Shown: positions 41,999 through 50,894, numbered from the stretch's first letter. The stretch: 60,602 nucleotides of DNA from Bacillota bacterium (GCA_023417475.1 JAEZFP010000035.1:1-60602), one strand, 5' to 3'. Notes: a model not told the origin generated them from the sequence alone. Translations and numbers: made by a program.

Positions 41999-42970
41999 AT
42001 GAACAAACGGTTGGTCATCGCCGGAATCATCATCATATCATTAATTGGTCTGACCGCGTTTAAGTTATGGTACCGGGAGGAGGAGGGCATCAGCGCGACC
42101 GGGACCATTGAAGTAACTCAAGTCGATGTGGCGCCGAAGGTTAACGGTTATCTTAACGGGCTAACGATCGAAGCGGGCGACGCGGTCCAAAACGGCAAGG
42201 TTATCGCCAAGGTTTCCCGGGCCGATTTGGAATCGCAATTGCTCCGGGACGAGGCGGCGTTGGAAAAATCCCAACTGCAATTGGACGATCTCCGAAAAGG
42301 GTCGCGTCAGGCCGAGTTGCAAGCGGCCGCGGCGAACGTCGCATCGGCCAAAGCGGTCTTGCGGAAGAACCGTGCCGACTTCGAACGGTTGAATTCCTTA
42401 TACCAACAGGGCGCGGTCTCCCAACAAGAGTTGGACAATAGCCGTTCGGCTCTTGACGTCGCCGCTAACGCGGTTCAAACGGCCGAGTCCAACTATAATC
42501 TGGCCCGGGAAGGGTCCCGGCCGGACGCGATTGCCGCGCAACAAAAAGAGGTGGAGCGGAACCGGGCGGTGTTGGAAATGAGCCGGGCGGCGCTGGCCGA
42601 TACGACCGTTAGCAGTCCTTTGAACGGAGTGGTATTGTCCAAGAATTATCAGAATGGCGAGTATGTCAATGTCGGGGCGGCCGTGGTAACCATCGGCGAC
42701 CTGACTGATTGTTGGGTGAAGATTTATCTCCCCTCGCCCCAACTTGGCCTGGTGAAGTTGGGCCAAAAAGCGCAAGTCCGGATTGATTCTTATCCCAACC
42801 GGGTGTTTTCCGGAACCATCAAGGAGATCAGCGAAAAAGCGGAATTTACGCCACGGCAGAGCATCACCCAACAGGAACGGGCCAATCTGGTTTTTGCCGT
42901 CAAGGTGAAGATCGATAATGCGGCCGGAATTTTGAAACCCGGCATGCCCGCGGATGTGGAGTTGCAATGA
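41999..42970 (+). CDS. HlyD-type membrane fusion / periplasmic adaptor protein
   Basis: A 323-residue adaptor with an N-terminal anchor helix (NKRLVIAGIIIISLIGLTAFKLWY), a biotinyl-lipoyl-like half (SATGTIEVTQVDVAPKVNGYL...GDAVQNGKVIAKV), a coiled-coil hairpin (about 75-200 with repeated AAAANVASAKAVL-type helices), then VSSPLNGVVLSKNYQNGEYVNVGAAVVTIGDL and a beta-barrel domain. This is the YbhG/YhiI type that works with YbhF/YbhS-like ABC exporters. ATG 41999 has GGGAGG 8 bp upstream. Its presence fits a cell with a periplasm, although Gram-positive cells also use HlyD-like proteins. It overlaps the next gene by 4 bp. Confidence 0.92.
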   Translation: MNKRLVIAGIIIISLIGLTAFKLWYREEEGISATGTIEVTQVDVAPKVNGYLNGLTIEAGDAVQNGKVIAKVSRADLESQLLRDEAALEKSQLQLDDLRKGSRQAELQAAAANVASAKAVLRKNRADFERLNSLYQQGAVSQQELDNSRSALDVAANAVQTAESNYNLAREGSRPDAIAAQQKEVERNRAVLEMSRAALADTTVSSPLNGVVLSKNYQNGEYVNVGAAVVTIGDLTDCWVKIYLPSPQLGLVKLGQKAQVRIDSYPNRVFSGTIKEISEKAEFTPRQSITQQERANLVFAVKVKIDNAAGILKPGMPADVELQ

Positions 42971-43872
42971 AAATGATTGAAATGGCCGGTGTTTCCAAAG
43001 TCTTTGGCAAACTGGCAGCGGTGGACGGGATATCCTTGACGGTAAACCGCGGGGAGATCTTCGGATTGGTTGGACCCGACGGCGCCGGCAAGACCACGAC
43101 CATCCGCATACTGACCGGAGTGATGGATCCTGGCGCCGGAACGGTCCGGGTGCTGGGGGAGACGGCAATTGAAAAGATCAAACCGCACTTGGGTTATGTC
43201 CCGCAACGGTTCAGCCTCTACGGCGATCTAACGGTCTTCGAGAACATCCGTTTTATCGGGTCGCTCTATGGCGCCGCGCCGCGGGCCATCGCCGCCAAAG
43301 CCGAGGAGATTTTGCGTTTCACCAATTTGTGGACTTTCCGGGACCGGTTGTCCGATAACTTGTCGGGCGGGATGAAACAGAAGTTGGCCTTGGCCGCCGG
43401 GTTGATGCACCAACCGGATCTTTTCTTTTTGGATGAACCGACTACCGGGGTCGATCCGGTTTCGCGCCGTGAATTTTGGCAAATGCTTTATCGCTTAAAT
43501 AAAGAAGGCATGACCATCGTGGTTTCCACGCCGTATATGGACGAGGCCGAACTTTGCACCAAAGTCGCTTTTATGCATCAAGGCAAGATTGTCGCGGCGG
43601 CGGCGCCCCAGGAACTGAAGCGAGCCTACCCGTACCGCCTGCTCGAACTGCAGGTCCGGCATAAGAATGTGAAACCGTTTCTCGCAGAATGCCCGGTGCT
43701 GGAGATCAATTCGTTTGGCGAAAAGTACCACCTGGTGGTTGACGATCCGGTCGCGGCGGCGACCGCGGTTCGGCTGGCGCTCGAAGCGGCCGGGCTTGAG
43801 GTGTTGGATTTGGCGGAAGTTGCGCCCACGATGGAAGACGTCTTTGTGGCAATGGCCGGGGAGGCGAGTTAA
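42967..43872 (+). CDS. ABC exporter ATP-binding protein 1
   Basis: A 301-residue ATPase. Walker A GPDGAGKTT, Q-loop YVPQRFSLYGDLTV, signature LSGGMKQKL, Walker B LFFLDEPTTGVDP, switch VSTPYMDEAE (a serine-threonine version replacing the usual histidine). It equals the N-terminal half of the fused YbhF ATPase. The start overlaps the hlyD stop (ATGA), and the second ATPase gene follows directly at its stop. The two ATPases probably form a heterodimer. Confidence 0.93.
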   Translation: MKMIEMAGVSKVFGKLAAVDGISLTVNRGEIFGLVGPDGAGKTTTIRILTGVMDPGAGTVRVLGETAIEKIKPHLGYVPQRFSLYGDLTVFENIRFIGSLYGAAPRAIAAKAEEILRFTNLWTFRDRLSDNLSGGMKQKLALAAGLMHQPDLFFLDEPTTGVDPVSRREFWQMLYRLNKEGMTIVVSTPYMDEAELCTKVAFMHQGKIVAAAAPQELKRAYPYRLLELQVRHKNVKPFLAECPVLEINSFGEKYHLVVDDPVAAATAVRLALEAAGLEVLDLAEVAPTMEDVFVAMAGEAS

Positions 43873-44778
43873 ATGATTGCGGTCGAGATCGAAAACCTGA
43901 CCCGCAAGTTCGGCAGCTTTACCGCTGTCAATCAGATCAGTCTCCAAATCAAACAAGGCAATATTTACGGCTTTTTGGGGCCGAACGGCTCCGGCAAATC
44001 CACCACCATCAGGATGCTCTGCGGAATTTTGGAGCCGACCTCGGGAACGGGTAGGGTGTTGGGTCTGGATATCAAGCGGGACAGCGAGGCGATTAAGGAA
44101 AAGATCGGTTATATGTCCCAGAAGTTCAGCCTCTACAACGATCTATCAGTCATTGAAAATCTGCGGTTTTACGCGGGGATGTACAGTTTGCCGGAACCGC
44201 TCAAAAAAGAACGGATCGCGGCAATGGTCGCCATGGCGGGTCTGAAAGGACGGGAAAACGAGCTGGCCGGAAATCTTTCGGGTGGCTGGAAACAACGATT
44301 GGCCTTGGGTTGCTCCATCTTGCACAACCCGCCGATTTTATTTTTGGACGAACCCACCGGCGGAGTGGATCCGAAATCGCGCCGGATGTTTTGGGATATT
44401 ATTTATCAATTGGCGTCCGCCGGGACCACCGTAATGGTGACGACGCATTTTATGGATGAGGCCGAGCATTGTGACGAAATCGGTTTTATCTTCGAAGGGA
44501 ACCTGATTGTGTCGGACACCCCGGCCCGGATCAAACAGATCATCCCCGGCACATTGCTGGAGATCCGGGGCGCGGAGCCAATGGAGTTGCTCGAACAGAT
44601 CCGCGCCGAGTTTCCGAATCTCCTCGACGCCTATGTGTACGGGACGACGTTGCACTTATTGGTGCCGCACGGTACGACGGAATGGTTTGTCAAATACCGG
44701 CCGCAAACCATCGTGCCGACCCTGGAGGATGTTTTTATCTATTTTGTCAAATCCAAACGTGGGGAGTTGAGCGCATGA
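43873..44778 (+). CDS. ABC exporter ATP-binding protein 2
   Basis: A 301-residue ATPase. Walker A GPNGSGKST, YMSQKFSLYNDLSV, signature LSGGWKQRLALGCSIL, Walker B ILFLDEPTGGVDP and a canonical switch histidine in VTTHFMDEAEH. It equals the C-terminal half of YbhF-type fusions. It begins at the base after the preceding stop and overlaps the permease start by 4 bp. Together with ATPase 1, which lacks the switch histidine, it probably forms a pair with one canonical and one altered site. Confidence 0.93.
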   Translation: MIAVEIENLTRKFGSFTAVNQISLQIKQGNIYGFLGPNGSGKSTTIRMLCGILEPTSGTGRVLGLDIKRDSEAIKEKIGYMSQKFSLYNDLSVIENLRFYAGMYSLPEPLKKERIAAMVAMAGLKGRENELAGNLSGGWKQRLALGCSILHNPPILFLDEPTGGVDPKSRRMFWDIIYQLASAGTTVMVTTHFMDEAEHCDEIGFIFEGNLIVSDTPARIKQIIPGTLLEIRGAEPMELLEQIRAEFPNLLDAYVYGTTLHLLVPHGTTEWFVKYRPQTIVPTLEDVFIYFVKSKRGELSA

Positions 44779-45899
44779 ACCGCTTACGCGCCTTATTGGT
44801 CAAAGAGTTTATTCAGATGAGCCGCGACCGGCTGACTTTCGCCATGATGGTGGCGTTGCCCATCGTGCAACTGTTATTGTTCGGTTTCGCCATCAATACC
44901 GATGTCAAACATCTATCGACCGTCGTTTTCGACCAGTCGTTACAGCAAGAAAGCCGGGATCTGCTCAGTTCCTTCACGGCCAGCGGTTACTTTGACGTGA
45001 AGCGTGTCGCCGGCAGTTACCAAGAGGTCAATCAGCAGATTGAACGCGGCGACGCCAAAGTCGGAATCATCATTCCGCCGGATTTCACCAGTAATTTGAA
45101 GCATGGTAAGAGCGGTGTCGTCCAGGTGATTGTCGACGCCACCGACTCGATGGCTTCTGCATCGGCAATCAGTGCGGCGCAGCTGATCGGGCAGTTGAAA
45201 TCCCAGGCGATTTTGATCCAAAAGATGCAGGGTCTCACTGGGAAACAACTGGAACAACCCTACGACGTCCGGATCCGGCCGTGGTATAACCCCGACTTTG
45301 TCACCGCGTTTTACATGGTTCCCGGGATCTGCGGCGTGGTCTTAACCATGACGATGGTGATGATCACTGCGATGGCGATCGTCCGGGAACGGGAGCGGGG
45401 CACCTTGGAGCAGTTGATCGTAACCCCTTTGAAGTCGCTGGAATTGATGTTAGGCAAGATCATCCCGTATGTGGTGGTGGGTTACGTCCAAATGACCTTG
45501 GCGTTGATGGTGGGGATCCTCGTTTTTAACCTGCCGATCCGGGGAAGTATCGGATTGTTGTATCTGTTGACTTCCTTTTTTATCGTCGCGTCACTGGCGT
45601 TGGGGATCTTAATTTCCAACTTTGCCGAGACTCAGATGCAAGCGATGCAAATGTCGTTTTTCTTTTTTATGCCGAGTATTCTGTTGTCAGGATTTATGTT
45701 TCCCCGGGAGGCGATGCCGCAGTTGATTCAATGGATCGGCGCGGCGATTCCCCTGACCTTCTTTCTCCAGATTTTACGGGGGATTATCCTGAAAGGAATC
45801 GGCTTAGGTTACCTGTGGAGTCAAGTGTTGGCGTTGTTCGGCTTCGTCGTGGCGTTGCTGGCGCTGAGCATATTGAAGTTCCGCAAGAAGTTGGCGTGA
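44775..45899 (+). CDS. ABC-2 type permease (YbhS/YhhJ-like)
   Basis: A 374-residue permease with helix 1 (FAMMVALPIVQLLLFGFAI), a large extracytoplasmic domain (about 45-170) and five helices at the C-terminal half, including the ERERGTLEQLIVTPLKSLELMLGKIIPY amphipathic motif. The start ATG overlaps the ATPase 2 stop; the longer open frame upstream is a shadow. Only one permease gene is present, whereas the E. coli YbhGFSR system has two, so it may homodimerise or its partner lies elsewhere. Confidence 0.92.
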   Translation: MNRLRALLVKEFIQMSRDRLTFAMMVALPIVQLLLFGFAINTDVKHLSTVVFDQSLQQESRDLLSSFTASGYFDVKRVAGSYQEVNQQIERGDAKVGIIIPPDFTSNLKHGKSGVVQVIVDATDSMASASAISAAQLIGQLKSQAILIQKMQGLTGKQLEQPYDVRIRPWYNPDFVTAFYMVPGICGVVLTMTMVMITAMAIVRERERGTLEQLIVTPLKSLELMLGKIIPYVVVGYVQMTLALMVGILVFNLPIRGSIGLLYLLTSFFIVASLALGILISNFAETQMQAMQMSFFFFMPSILLSGFMFPREAMPQLIQWIGAAIPLTFFLQILRGIILKGIGLGYLWSQVLALFGFVVALLALSILKFRKKLA

Positions 45900-46012
45900 C
45901 CGGGACTTGGGGCATAACCCATTGGCAGTGATCGATCAGGCGGAAGCGTATTATCGGACCAGGTTGTTTCCGGAGAAGTGATTCCCTTCAATTACGGTCT
46001 ATCCGGACGGAA

Positions 46013-46060
46013 AACGAAAACGAGCTGTCCCAGAGAGAACAGGGACAGCTCGTTTTCGTT
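46013..46060. terminator. Strong bidirectional terminator
   Basis: A 19-bp perfect stem (46013-46031 with 46042-46060) separated by a 10-nt loop, flanked by A- and T-rich arms. It ends the exporter operon and the convergent nitroreductase gene, whose stop codon lies at its edge. Confidence 0.92.
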
Positions 46061-46871
46061 ATTGCCAGGTTACCTGTAACGGCGCCCGGTCGACGAGACG
46101 ATGGTAGGAAACTTTAGGGAAACCGACCATGATGCCGCCGCCAACCGCCAGCGTTTCCGGCAGCTGCAACAGTTGCAACAGCGGTTGATATTCCGAGGTC
46201 GCGCACCCTTCGAAAAAGCCGGCCCAACAGGTGCCAAGTCCGATCGCCGGCGCGAATAATTCCGCGTAGGTCAAGGCGAAATGGGCATTGTCCCGTCCAA
46301 AGAGCCCCCTGGTTTTGGGAGCGGTCGCAACCACCAGGCAAGGCGCGTCGCGGAGAATGACGTCGCGGCCGGTGTTGCGATAGGCGGCAACCGTTCCGGC
46401 GTAATAGGCGCCGCCGGGGGAGCCGCTGTTGATTTTTTCCTCCATCCAATCAATGGTGGCGGCAATGATCTTTTGCAACGTTTCCGGGTCGTCATAAACG
46501 TAAAACGCCACCCCTTGGGAGTTGCCGCCGGTCGGGGCTTGGCGCGCCACGTCCAAAAGCTGTTGAATCTTGGTTCTGGGGACCTGTTCCAGCCGGTATT
46601 GGCGTACCGAACGGCGCGCTCTGAGAAACTGGGCGGCCGTGGTTTCATCCAAAACGGGTTGGTTGATTTGGGGTATTTGGTTGGCGAGGGGCGCGTTTTC
46701 ATTATCGAGCGCACCGTAGGGACAAACCGCCACGCAATGGCCACAAGCGATGCAATAGCGGTCCGGTTGGGCTTGTGGCCCGTCTTGCATTGCGATGAAC
46801 CCGGTGGGACAATCGGCGACGCACAGGCCACACTGGGTACATTTTGATGGGTCAACTTGAATTAAACTCAT
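46059..46871 (-). CDS. Ferredoxin-nitroreductase fusion protein
   Basis: A 270-residue protein. Residues 1-60 hold two [4Fe-4S] motifs, CTQCGLCVADCP and CIACGHCVAVCP. Residues about 75-260 form a nitroreductase domain (RARRSVRQYR FMN-binding start, QAPTGGNSQGV, GLGTCWAGFFEG, PETLAVGGGIMVGFP). This architecture is common in anaerobes and lets FMN be reduced by low-potential iron-sulfur electrons. The substrate is unknown. The gene stands alone; its upstream region holds AGGAGTG before the ATG. Confidence 0.93.
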   Translation of the reverse strand: MSLIQVDPSKCTQCGLCVADCPTGFIAMQDGPQAQPDRYCIACGHCVAVCPYGALDNENAPLANQIPQINQPVLDETTAAQFLRARRSVRQYRLEQVPRTKIQQLLDVARQAPTGGNSQGVAFYVYDDPETLQKIIAATIDWMEEKINSGSPGGAYYAGTVAAYRNTGRDVILRDAPCLVVATAPKTRGLFGRDNAHFALTYAELFAPAIGLGTCWAGFFEGCATSEYQPLLQLLQLPETLAVGGGIMVGFPKVSYHRLVDRAPLQVTWQ

Positions 46872-46999
46872 AATAACACTCCTTTATCCATCGGGATTCG
46901 TATTGAATTCGGCGCATTATCATTATGAAACGTCGGGATCGGTTATTCCATGTGAAAAGTCCGGCTTTTTTCTGAGTCCGACTTTTTCACTAACGGTTC

Positions 47000-48187
47000 C
47001 TACGGCTGCAACTCAAACTCCGCGGCCAACTTGGTGAAGGCGGGCAGCGAGTTAATGATGGTCTCTTTCGAGACGCAGTAGGCGATCCGGAAGTAGCCGG
47101 GTCCGGCGAACCCACTGCCCGGAACGAGCAGCAGATTGTATTTGAGCGCTGCCTGGATAAACGCGACGTCATCGGCGACCGGGCATTTCGGGAAGAGATA
47201 AAAGGCGCCTTCGGGTTTGGTAACCTCAAAACCGACGCTGATCAAGTGGTTATACAAAAGATCGCGGCGTTCCCGATAGATGTCGACGCCAACCACCTCG
47301 CCTTGGAGTTCGGCGACCAGTCGTTGCATCAACGCGGGGGCGTTGACGAAACCCAACACCCGGTTGGCAAAAACCAGGGCGTCAAAGAGCAGTTCCGGCT
47401 CGGGATTGGCGGGCTGGAGCGCCACATATCCGATGCGTTCACCGGGGATGGCCAGGTCTTTACTGTGCGAGGTCACCACCAGGCTGTGTTCAAAGTAGTT
47501 GAAAACCGGCGGGACGGCGACGCCGTAGGCCAAGCCGGAGTATGGTTCATCAGAAACCAGGTAAATGGTGATTCCAAGTTGCGCTTCTTTCTCGCGGATC
47601 ACTTCGGCCAAGGCGTTGAGGGTGGCGGGGCTGTAAATGACCCCGGTTGGGTTGTTCGGCGAATTGATCAAGATGATTTTGGTGCGCTCGTTAATCACTG
47701 CGGCGATGGCTTTGACATCCAGTTGAAAGTCGGGTTTGGTTTTGACCACGACCAATTTTCCTTGGTGGTTTTCGGTGTAGAAACCATACTCGACAAAGTA
47801 AGGGCTGGAGACGATCACTTCGTCGCCGGGGTTGAGCAACGCTTTGAAGGCGACATTGAGGCCGCCGCCGGCGCCGACGGTCATGACCACGTGGCCGGCG
47901 GTCAGGGTAAGGCCGGTTTTGCGGTTGAGATGAGCGGCGACTGCGGCGCGGGCTTCGGGGTAACCGGCGTTGCTCATGTATTTATGCATGCCCGGAACCG
48001 GGTGGTTGGCCAGTTCGGCGAGGCGGGATTTGAAGCTGGCCGGCGGTTCGAGGTCGGGGTTGCCGATGGTGAAGTCGTAGACGTTTTCGCGGCCGTGGAT
48101 TTGGGCGAGGCGGTCGCCTTCTTCGAACATTTTGCGAATCCAGGATGAACGGGTTAGAGATTCGCGGACCTTAGATGAGATGGACAT
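47000..48187 (-). CDS. PLP-dependent aminotransferase (class I/II)
   Basis: A 395-residue fold-type I aminotransferase. GNPDLEPPASF near the N-terminus, AGGGLNVAFKALLNPGDEVIVSSPYF (cofactor phosphate contact), NSPNNPTGVIYS, SDEPYSGLAYG, the PLP lysine in SHSKDLAIPGERIGY and the substrate-binding arginine in YFRIAYC are all present. This fits the aspartate/aromatic aminotransferase group (PF00155); the amino donor is not predictable. ATG 48187 is preceded by AAGGAGGAA. The longer open frame upstream is not coding-like. Confidence 0.93.
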   Translation of the reverse strand: MSISSKVRESLTRSSWIRKMFEEGDRLAQIHGRENVYDFTIGNPDLEPPASFKSRLAELANHPVPGMHKYMSNAGYPEARAAVAAHLNRKTGLTLTAGHVVMTVGAGGGLNVAFKALLNPGDEVIVSSPYFVEYGFYTENHQGKLVVVKTKPDFQLDVKAIAAVINERTKIILINSPNNPTGVIYSPATLNALAEVIREKEAQLGITIYLVSDEPYSGLAYGVAVPPVFNYFEHSLVVTSHSKDLAIPGERIGYVALQPANPEPELLFDALVFANRVLGFVNAPALMQRLVAELQGEVVGVDIYRERRDLLYNHLISVGFEVTKPEGAFYLFPKCPVADDVAFIQAALKYNLLLVPGSGFAGPGYFRIAYCVSKETIINSLPAFTKLAAEFELQP

Positions 48188-48304
48188 GATGATTCCTCCT
48201 TGTGGGGTTTGGATTAAATTGCAGTTGAATTGAGTTATATGAATGTCGGCTTTGTGAGTGATTATTTGGCTAAACAGAGCTTTGCCAAATTGGCTGAGGC
48301 GCCG

Positions 48305-48407
48305 TGAAAAGCCGCGCATTGCGGCGTCGCTCGGGCGCTGCGGTGCTCAATATACAATGAGTATTATCTGCGCTCCTCGCTTGGTCGCTCCTTGCACTGC
48401 ACGGCTT
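48305..48407. repeat. 103-bp imperfect inverted repeat
   Basis: The ends AAAAGCCG (48305-48312) and CGGCTTTT (48400-48407) are perfectly complementary. The inner parts are partly complementary, with GC-rich arms around an AT-rich centre (CAATATACAATGAG). It could fold into a long hairpin, like a small palindromic (REP/MITE-like) element. I cannot tell from one copy whether it is dispersed. Confidence 0.5.
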
Positions 48408-48603
48408 TTGACGACGCGAATGTGATTGCTGGATGATCATCCAATTTGGCAAGGTCCCCCCGGCGCAGTTTCGGGTGGAGGCGCCGGCCAGGCAATTGAG
48501 TGCTTTATTCGATGCCAATTTAAAAAATCGTTCAATCGGGTGGATTGGGAAATTCAGAGAGGCCTCTCGTCCCTGCGAGGCAGGGACATTGAACTGGGAG
48601 CCG

Positions 48604-48651
48604 AGAACCAAGAACCAAGAACCAAGAACCAAGAACCAAGAACTAAGAACC
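48604..48651. repeat. Heptanucleotide tandem repeat (AGAACCA)n
   Basis: About seven copies of a 7-bp unit AGAACCA run from 48604 to 48651, with one C-to-T change near the end. Seven bp is not a multiple of three, so slippage would alter any reading frame, but no real gene crosses it. Confidence 0.85.
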
Positions 48652-48773
48652 AGCATCCCTAGACTCCGAAGCCAAGCCAGACTATTTATGTATATTTCCA
48701 TAACTCCGAAGTATATCCTTCCCGGAAATTTGCATTTTGGATCGATTTCCTGAATTTAGCGGTGAAAGACCTC

Positions 48774-48802
48774 TTTACAGCAAGGCGTTTTTAGGTTATA
48801 AT
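48774..48802 (+). promoter_or_regulatory. Promoter of tRNA-Leu(CAG)
   Basis: TTTACA (48774-48779), a 17-bp spacer and TATAAT (48797-48802) lie 15 bp before the mature tRNA. Confidence 0.8.
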
Positions 48803-48817
48803 AAATTTCGCTGACGT

Positions 48818-48904
48818 GCCGAAGTGGTGGAACTGGCAGACGCGCTGTGTTCAGGGCGCAGTGTCCGTAAGGGCGTGCGGGTTCAAATCCCGCCTTCGGC
48901 ACCA
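48818..48904 (+). tRNA. tRNA-Leu (anticodon CAG)
   Basis: A class II tRNA. The acceptor stem is GCCGAAG/CTTCGGC with an encoded CCA, anticodon stem CTGTG/CGCAG with loop TTCAGGG (anticodon CAG, reads CUG), long variable arm TGTCCGTAAGGGCGT, and T-arm GCGGGTTCAAATCCCGC. Its 3' end is the left copy of a 20-bp direct repeat marking an integrated segment downstream. Confidence 0.94.
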
Positions 48905-48905
48905 T
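48886..48905. repeat. Direct repeat, left copy (attL-like, tRNA 3' end)
   Basis: The 20-bp sequence from AATCCCGCC to GGCACCAT covers the T-arm 3' strand, acceptor 3' strand and CCA of tRNA-Leu, plus one T. An identical copy lies at 51086-51105, 2200 bp away. tRNA 3' ends are the usual attachment sites of tyrosine-integrase elements. Confidence 0.88.
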
Positions 48906-48918
48906 TATTTTTAAAATA

Positions 48919-48949
48919 AAACCTCCGTTGTGTTTGACGGAGGTTTTTT
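48919..48949 (+). terminator. Terminator downstream of tRNA-Leu, inside the island
   Basis: AAACCTCCGT (48919-48928) pairs with ACGGAGGTTT (48937-48946), then a T-run. A related hairpin with the same CCTCCGT and TTTGACGG words lies just beyond the right repeat at 51115. Confidence 0.88.
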
Positions 48950-49134
48950 GTGTTTAACTTATAAATACGGTGCAATCCAAACGGTATATTCGTATCAATC
49001 CATGTGAATAATGTCGCGAGTATTATTCGTGTAAACTATTCTTGCGGAAAAAATCGATAAAGGAATATACTTATCTTAATATTCTGCATTATAATGGAAG
49101 AGAAAGTTAGGCCTTAAAATTAAGGAGTGCGACC

Positions 49135-50436
49135 ATGATTGATTCCTTTCATATCAGTAATTTTAAAAGCTTTATAAAGGCTGAAATGCATTTAGCGCCG
49201 TTAACTTTTTTAATTGGCCCAAACGCCTCGGGGAAAAGCAATCTAATTGAGGCAATTCGCATATTAGCCTGGCTGGCAAAAGGTGGACGACTTGATGATA
49301 TTGAGAGAACTTTTCTTGGGTCCGACTCATTAGTTCGTGGAAAAACGAACGATTTATTCAAAAAAGCAAATGAAGTCTTGGAGTTAGGCTGCAGAATTAG
49401 TGGGGTTATTGAAGATTGGAACAGCTTATCAATTGAAGTTGGTTTATTCAATGAGAATCTTATTTTGAGGAATGAACGAGTATATAAAGAAGATGAAACC
49501 ATTTCCTTATATCAAATTGATGGTCAACCAAGCGTTCATTCGGATGAAATCAGTGTGATGTATAACAATTTCAAAAAAGGAAAGAACAAACCGCATATTC
49601 CCTGCTCGAATCGTCAAGCCGTTTTTTATCAACTGGAAACTCCGAGCCGGTTTAATAGTGAAAAGTCACAAAAGATTATTCCATCGGTAACCAAGAGTTT
49701 TCGTACGAAGCTTCGAAATGTTATTTTTTTGGATCCCCATCCGGGTGCGATGCGCGCTTATGCTTGGGCCAAAGACGATGAAATAATGGAAGATGGGAAA
49801 AACCTTTCAAGTGTATTGTATAAAATATGCAAAGATGACCGGTTAAAGGCGAAAATGCTGGATTTTATTCGTTCATTACCTGAGCAAGATATCAAGGACA
49901 TCCGTTTTATCGAAACGGACCGAAATGATGTTATGGTACGATTGGTAGAATCTTTTGGTGATGAAGAACGGATGATGGATGCACCGTTACTTTCGGATGG
50001 AACATTGCGTGTACTCGCAATCGGAGCAACCTTGTTAAGCGCGCAGGAGGGTTCGCTGGTAATTGTTGAGGAAATTGATAATGGGGTTCATCCAAGCCGA
50101 GCGGAAAGTCTGATTCGTCAAATTCGTCATATAATAGAAACGCGAAATCTTCAAGTACTTCTTTCCTCACATAATCCAGCGCTTCTGGATGCTTTGCCCG
50201 ATGAATCATTAGGAGATGTATTGTGTTGTTATCGTGATCAGACTCAAGGGGATAGTCGGGTTGTTCGACTTCAAGATTTGGAACGATATCCGGAATTAGT
50301 TGCGATGGGTCCATTGGGTCAAGCAATGACAAAGCGTATTTTGGATCGTTTTATTAAAGATAAAACTACACGCCAGGAACGTTCTGAAGACGCATTGGCG
50401 TGGTTGGATGAATTTAAGAAAGAGGTGTCGAAATGA
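49135..50436 (+). CDS. AAA ATPase of OLD/AAA15-AAA21 type (candidate defence protein)
   Basis: A 433-residue ABC-like ATPase. It starts IDSFHISNFKSF, typical of AAA_15/AAA_21 proteins, with Walker A GPNASGKSN at about 28-36. The middle region (about 90-220) is insertion-like. Near the C-terminus are the signature-like LLSDGTLRVLAIGATLL, Walker B SLVIVEEIDNGVHPSRAESL and switch LLSSHNPALLDALP. No nuclease (toprim) domain follows, unlike OLD proteins. The next gene overlaps its stop by 4 bp (ATGA) and encodes a PIN-like protein, so the pair forms a coupled module. Such ATPase plus toxin pairs often act in phage defence; this one is not a named system known to me. AAGGAGTGCG precedes the ATG. 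Confidence 0.88.
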   Translation: MIDSFHISNFKSFIKAEMHLAPLTFLIGPNASGKSNLIEAIRILAWLAKGGRLDDIERTFLGSDSLVRGKTNDLFKKANEVLELGCRISGVIEDWNSLSIEVGLFNENLILRNERVYKEDETISLYQIDGQPSVHSDEISVMYNNFKKGKNKPHIPCSNRQAVFYQLETPSRFNSEKSQKIIPSVTKSFRTKLRNVIFLDPHPGAMRAYAWAKDDEIMEDGKNLSSVLYKICKDDRLKAKMLDFIRSLPEQDIKDIRFIETDRNDVMVRLVESFGDEERMMDAPLLSDGTLRVLAIGATLLSAQEGSLVIVEEIDNGVHPSRAESLIRQIRHIIETRNLQVLLSSHNPALLDALPDESLGDVLCCYRDQTQGDSRVVRLQDLERYPELVAMGPLGQAMTKRILDRFIKDKTTRQERSEDALAWLDEFKKEVSK

Positions 50437-50894
50437 GCGCGATCTGCTTAATCGATACCTCGGTATTTGTCGAAATTTTGAATGTGCCCAAGTTGGCAAA
50501 TCAACACTCGCTAATCATCGATTTATTACGTTTAAAACTTCAAGATAAGGAACTGTTGTTTCTTCCGATGGCAACGATTTTAGAGACCGGGAATCACATT
50601 GCTCAAAACGGAAATGGCGATGAACGTTGGAATTGCGCCAATCGTTTTGTTACACAAGTGAAAAAAGCATTAGCGGGAGATTCACCATTTCAACCGGTTA
50701 AATTTTTAGAACGGGAGCAACTTCTCCAATGGCTTGCGGAATTTCCTGAATCGGCAAAGCGTAAAAGCGGATTGGGTGATCTCTCAATTATTCACGATTT
50801 TCAGAGAACTTGTTCCCTAAATCACGGGCGGAAAGTTTATATTTGGTCGTTGGACGAGCATTTATCAAGTTTTTGTCGAGAGGCAAAGTTATAG
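50433..50894 (+). CDS. PIN-like domain protein (putative RNase effector)
   Basis: A 153-residue protein. The PIN signature acidic residues are visible in order: Asp in CLIDTSVFVEIL (about residue 8), Glu in ATILETGNHIA (about 45), Asp in GLGDLSIIHDF (about 114) and Asp in WSLDEHLSSF (about 142). PIN domains are Mg2+-dependent RNases, common as toxins. It starts within the ATPase stop codon, so translation is coupled, and the ATPase is the likely sensor or regulator. The length is normal for PIN proteins. Its target is unknown. Confidence 0.8.
   Translation: MSAICLIDTSVFVEILNVPKLANQHSLIIDLLRLKLQDKELLFLPMATILETGNHIAQNGNGDERWNCANRFVTQVKKALAGDSPFQPVKFLEREQLLQWLAEFPESAKRKSGLGDLSIIHDFQRTCSLNHGRKVYIWSLDEHLSSFCREAKL

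Larger units (their letters stand above)
48188..48773. other. Intergenic region with repeats, no gene seen
   Basis: The gap of about 600 bp between the aminotransferase and tRNA-Leu(CAG) contains a 103-bp imperfect inverted repeat (48305-48407), a run of 7-bp repeats (48604-48651) and the tRNA promoter. Open frames crossing it (for example those reading the AACCAAG repeats) have repetitive, non-protein-like translations. Confidence 0.6.

Noticed and set aside
45900..45981. Short frame after the ABC permease as a second permease remnant
   Set aside because: Only about 18 codons with no hydrophobic segment; not enough to call.
47246..48148. Plus-strand open frame of 300 codons opposite the aminotransferase
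   Set aside because: Composition is that of an antisense shadow (low complexity, rich in Gly, Asp, His), with no homology pattern.
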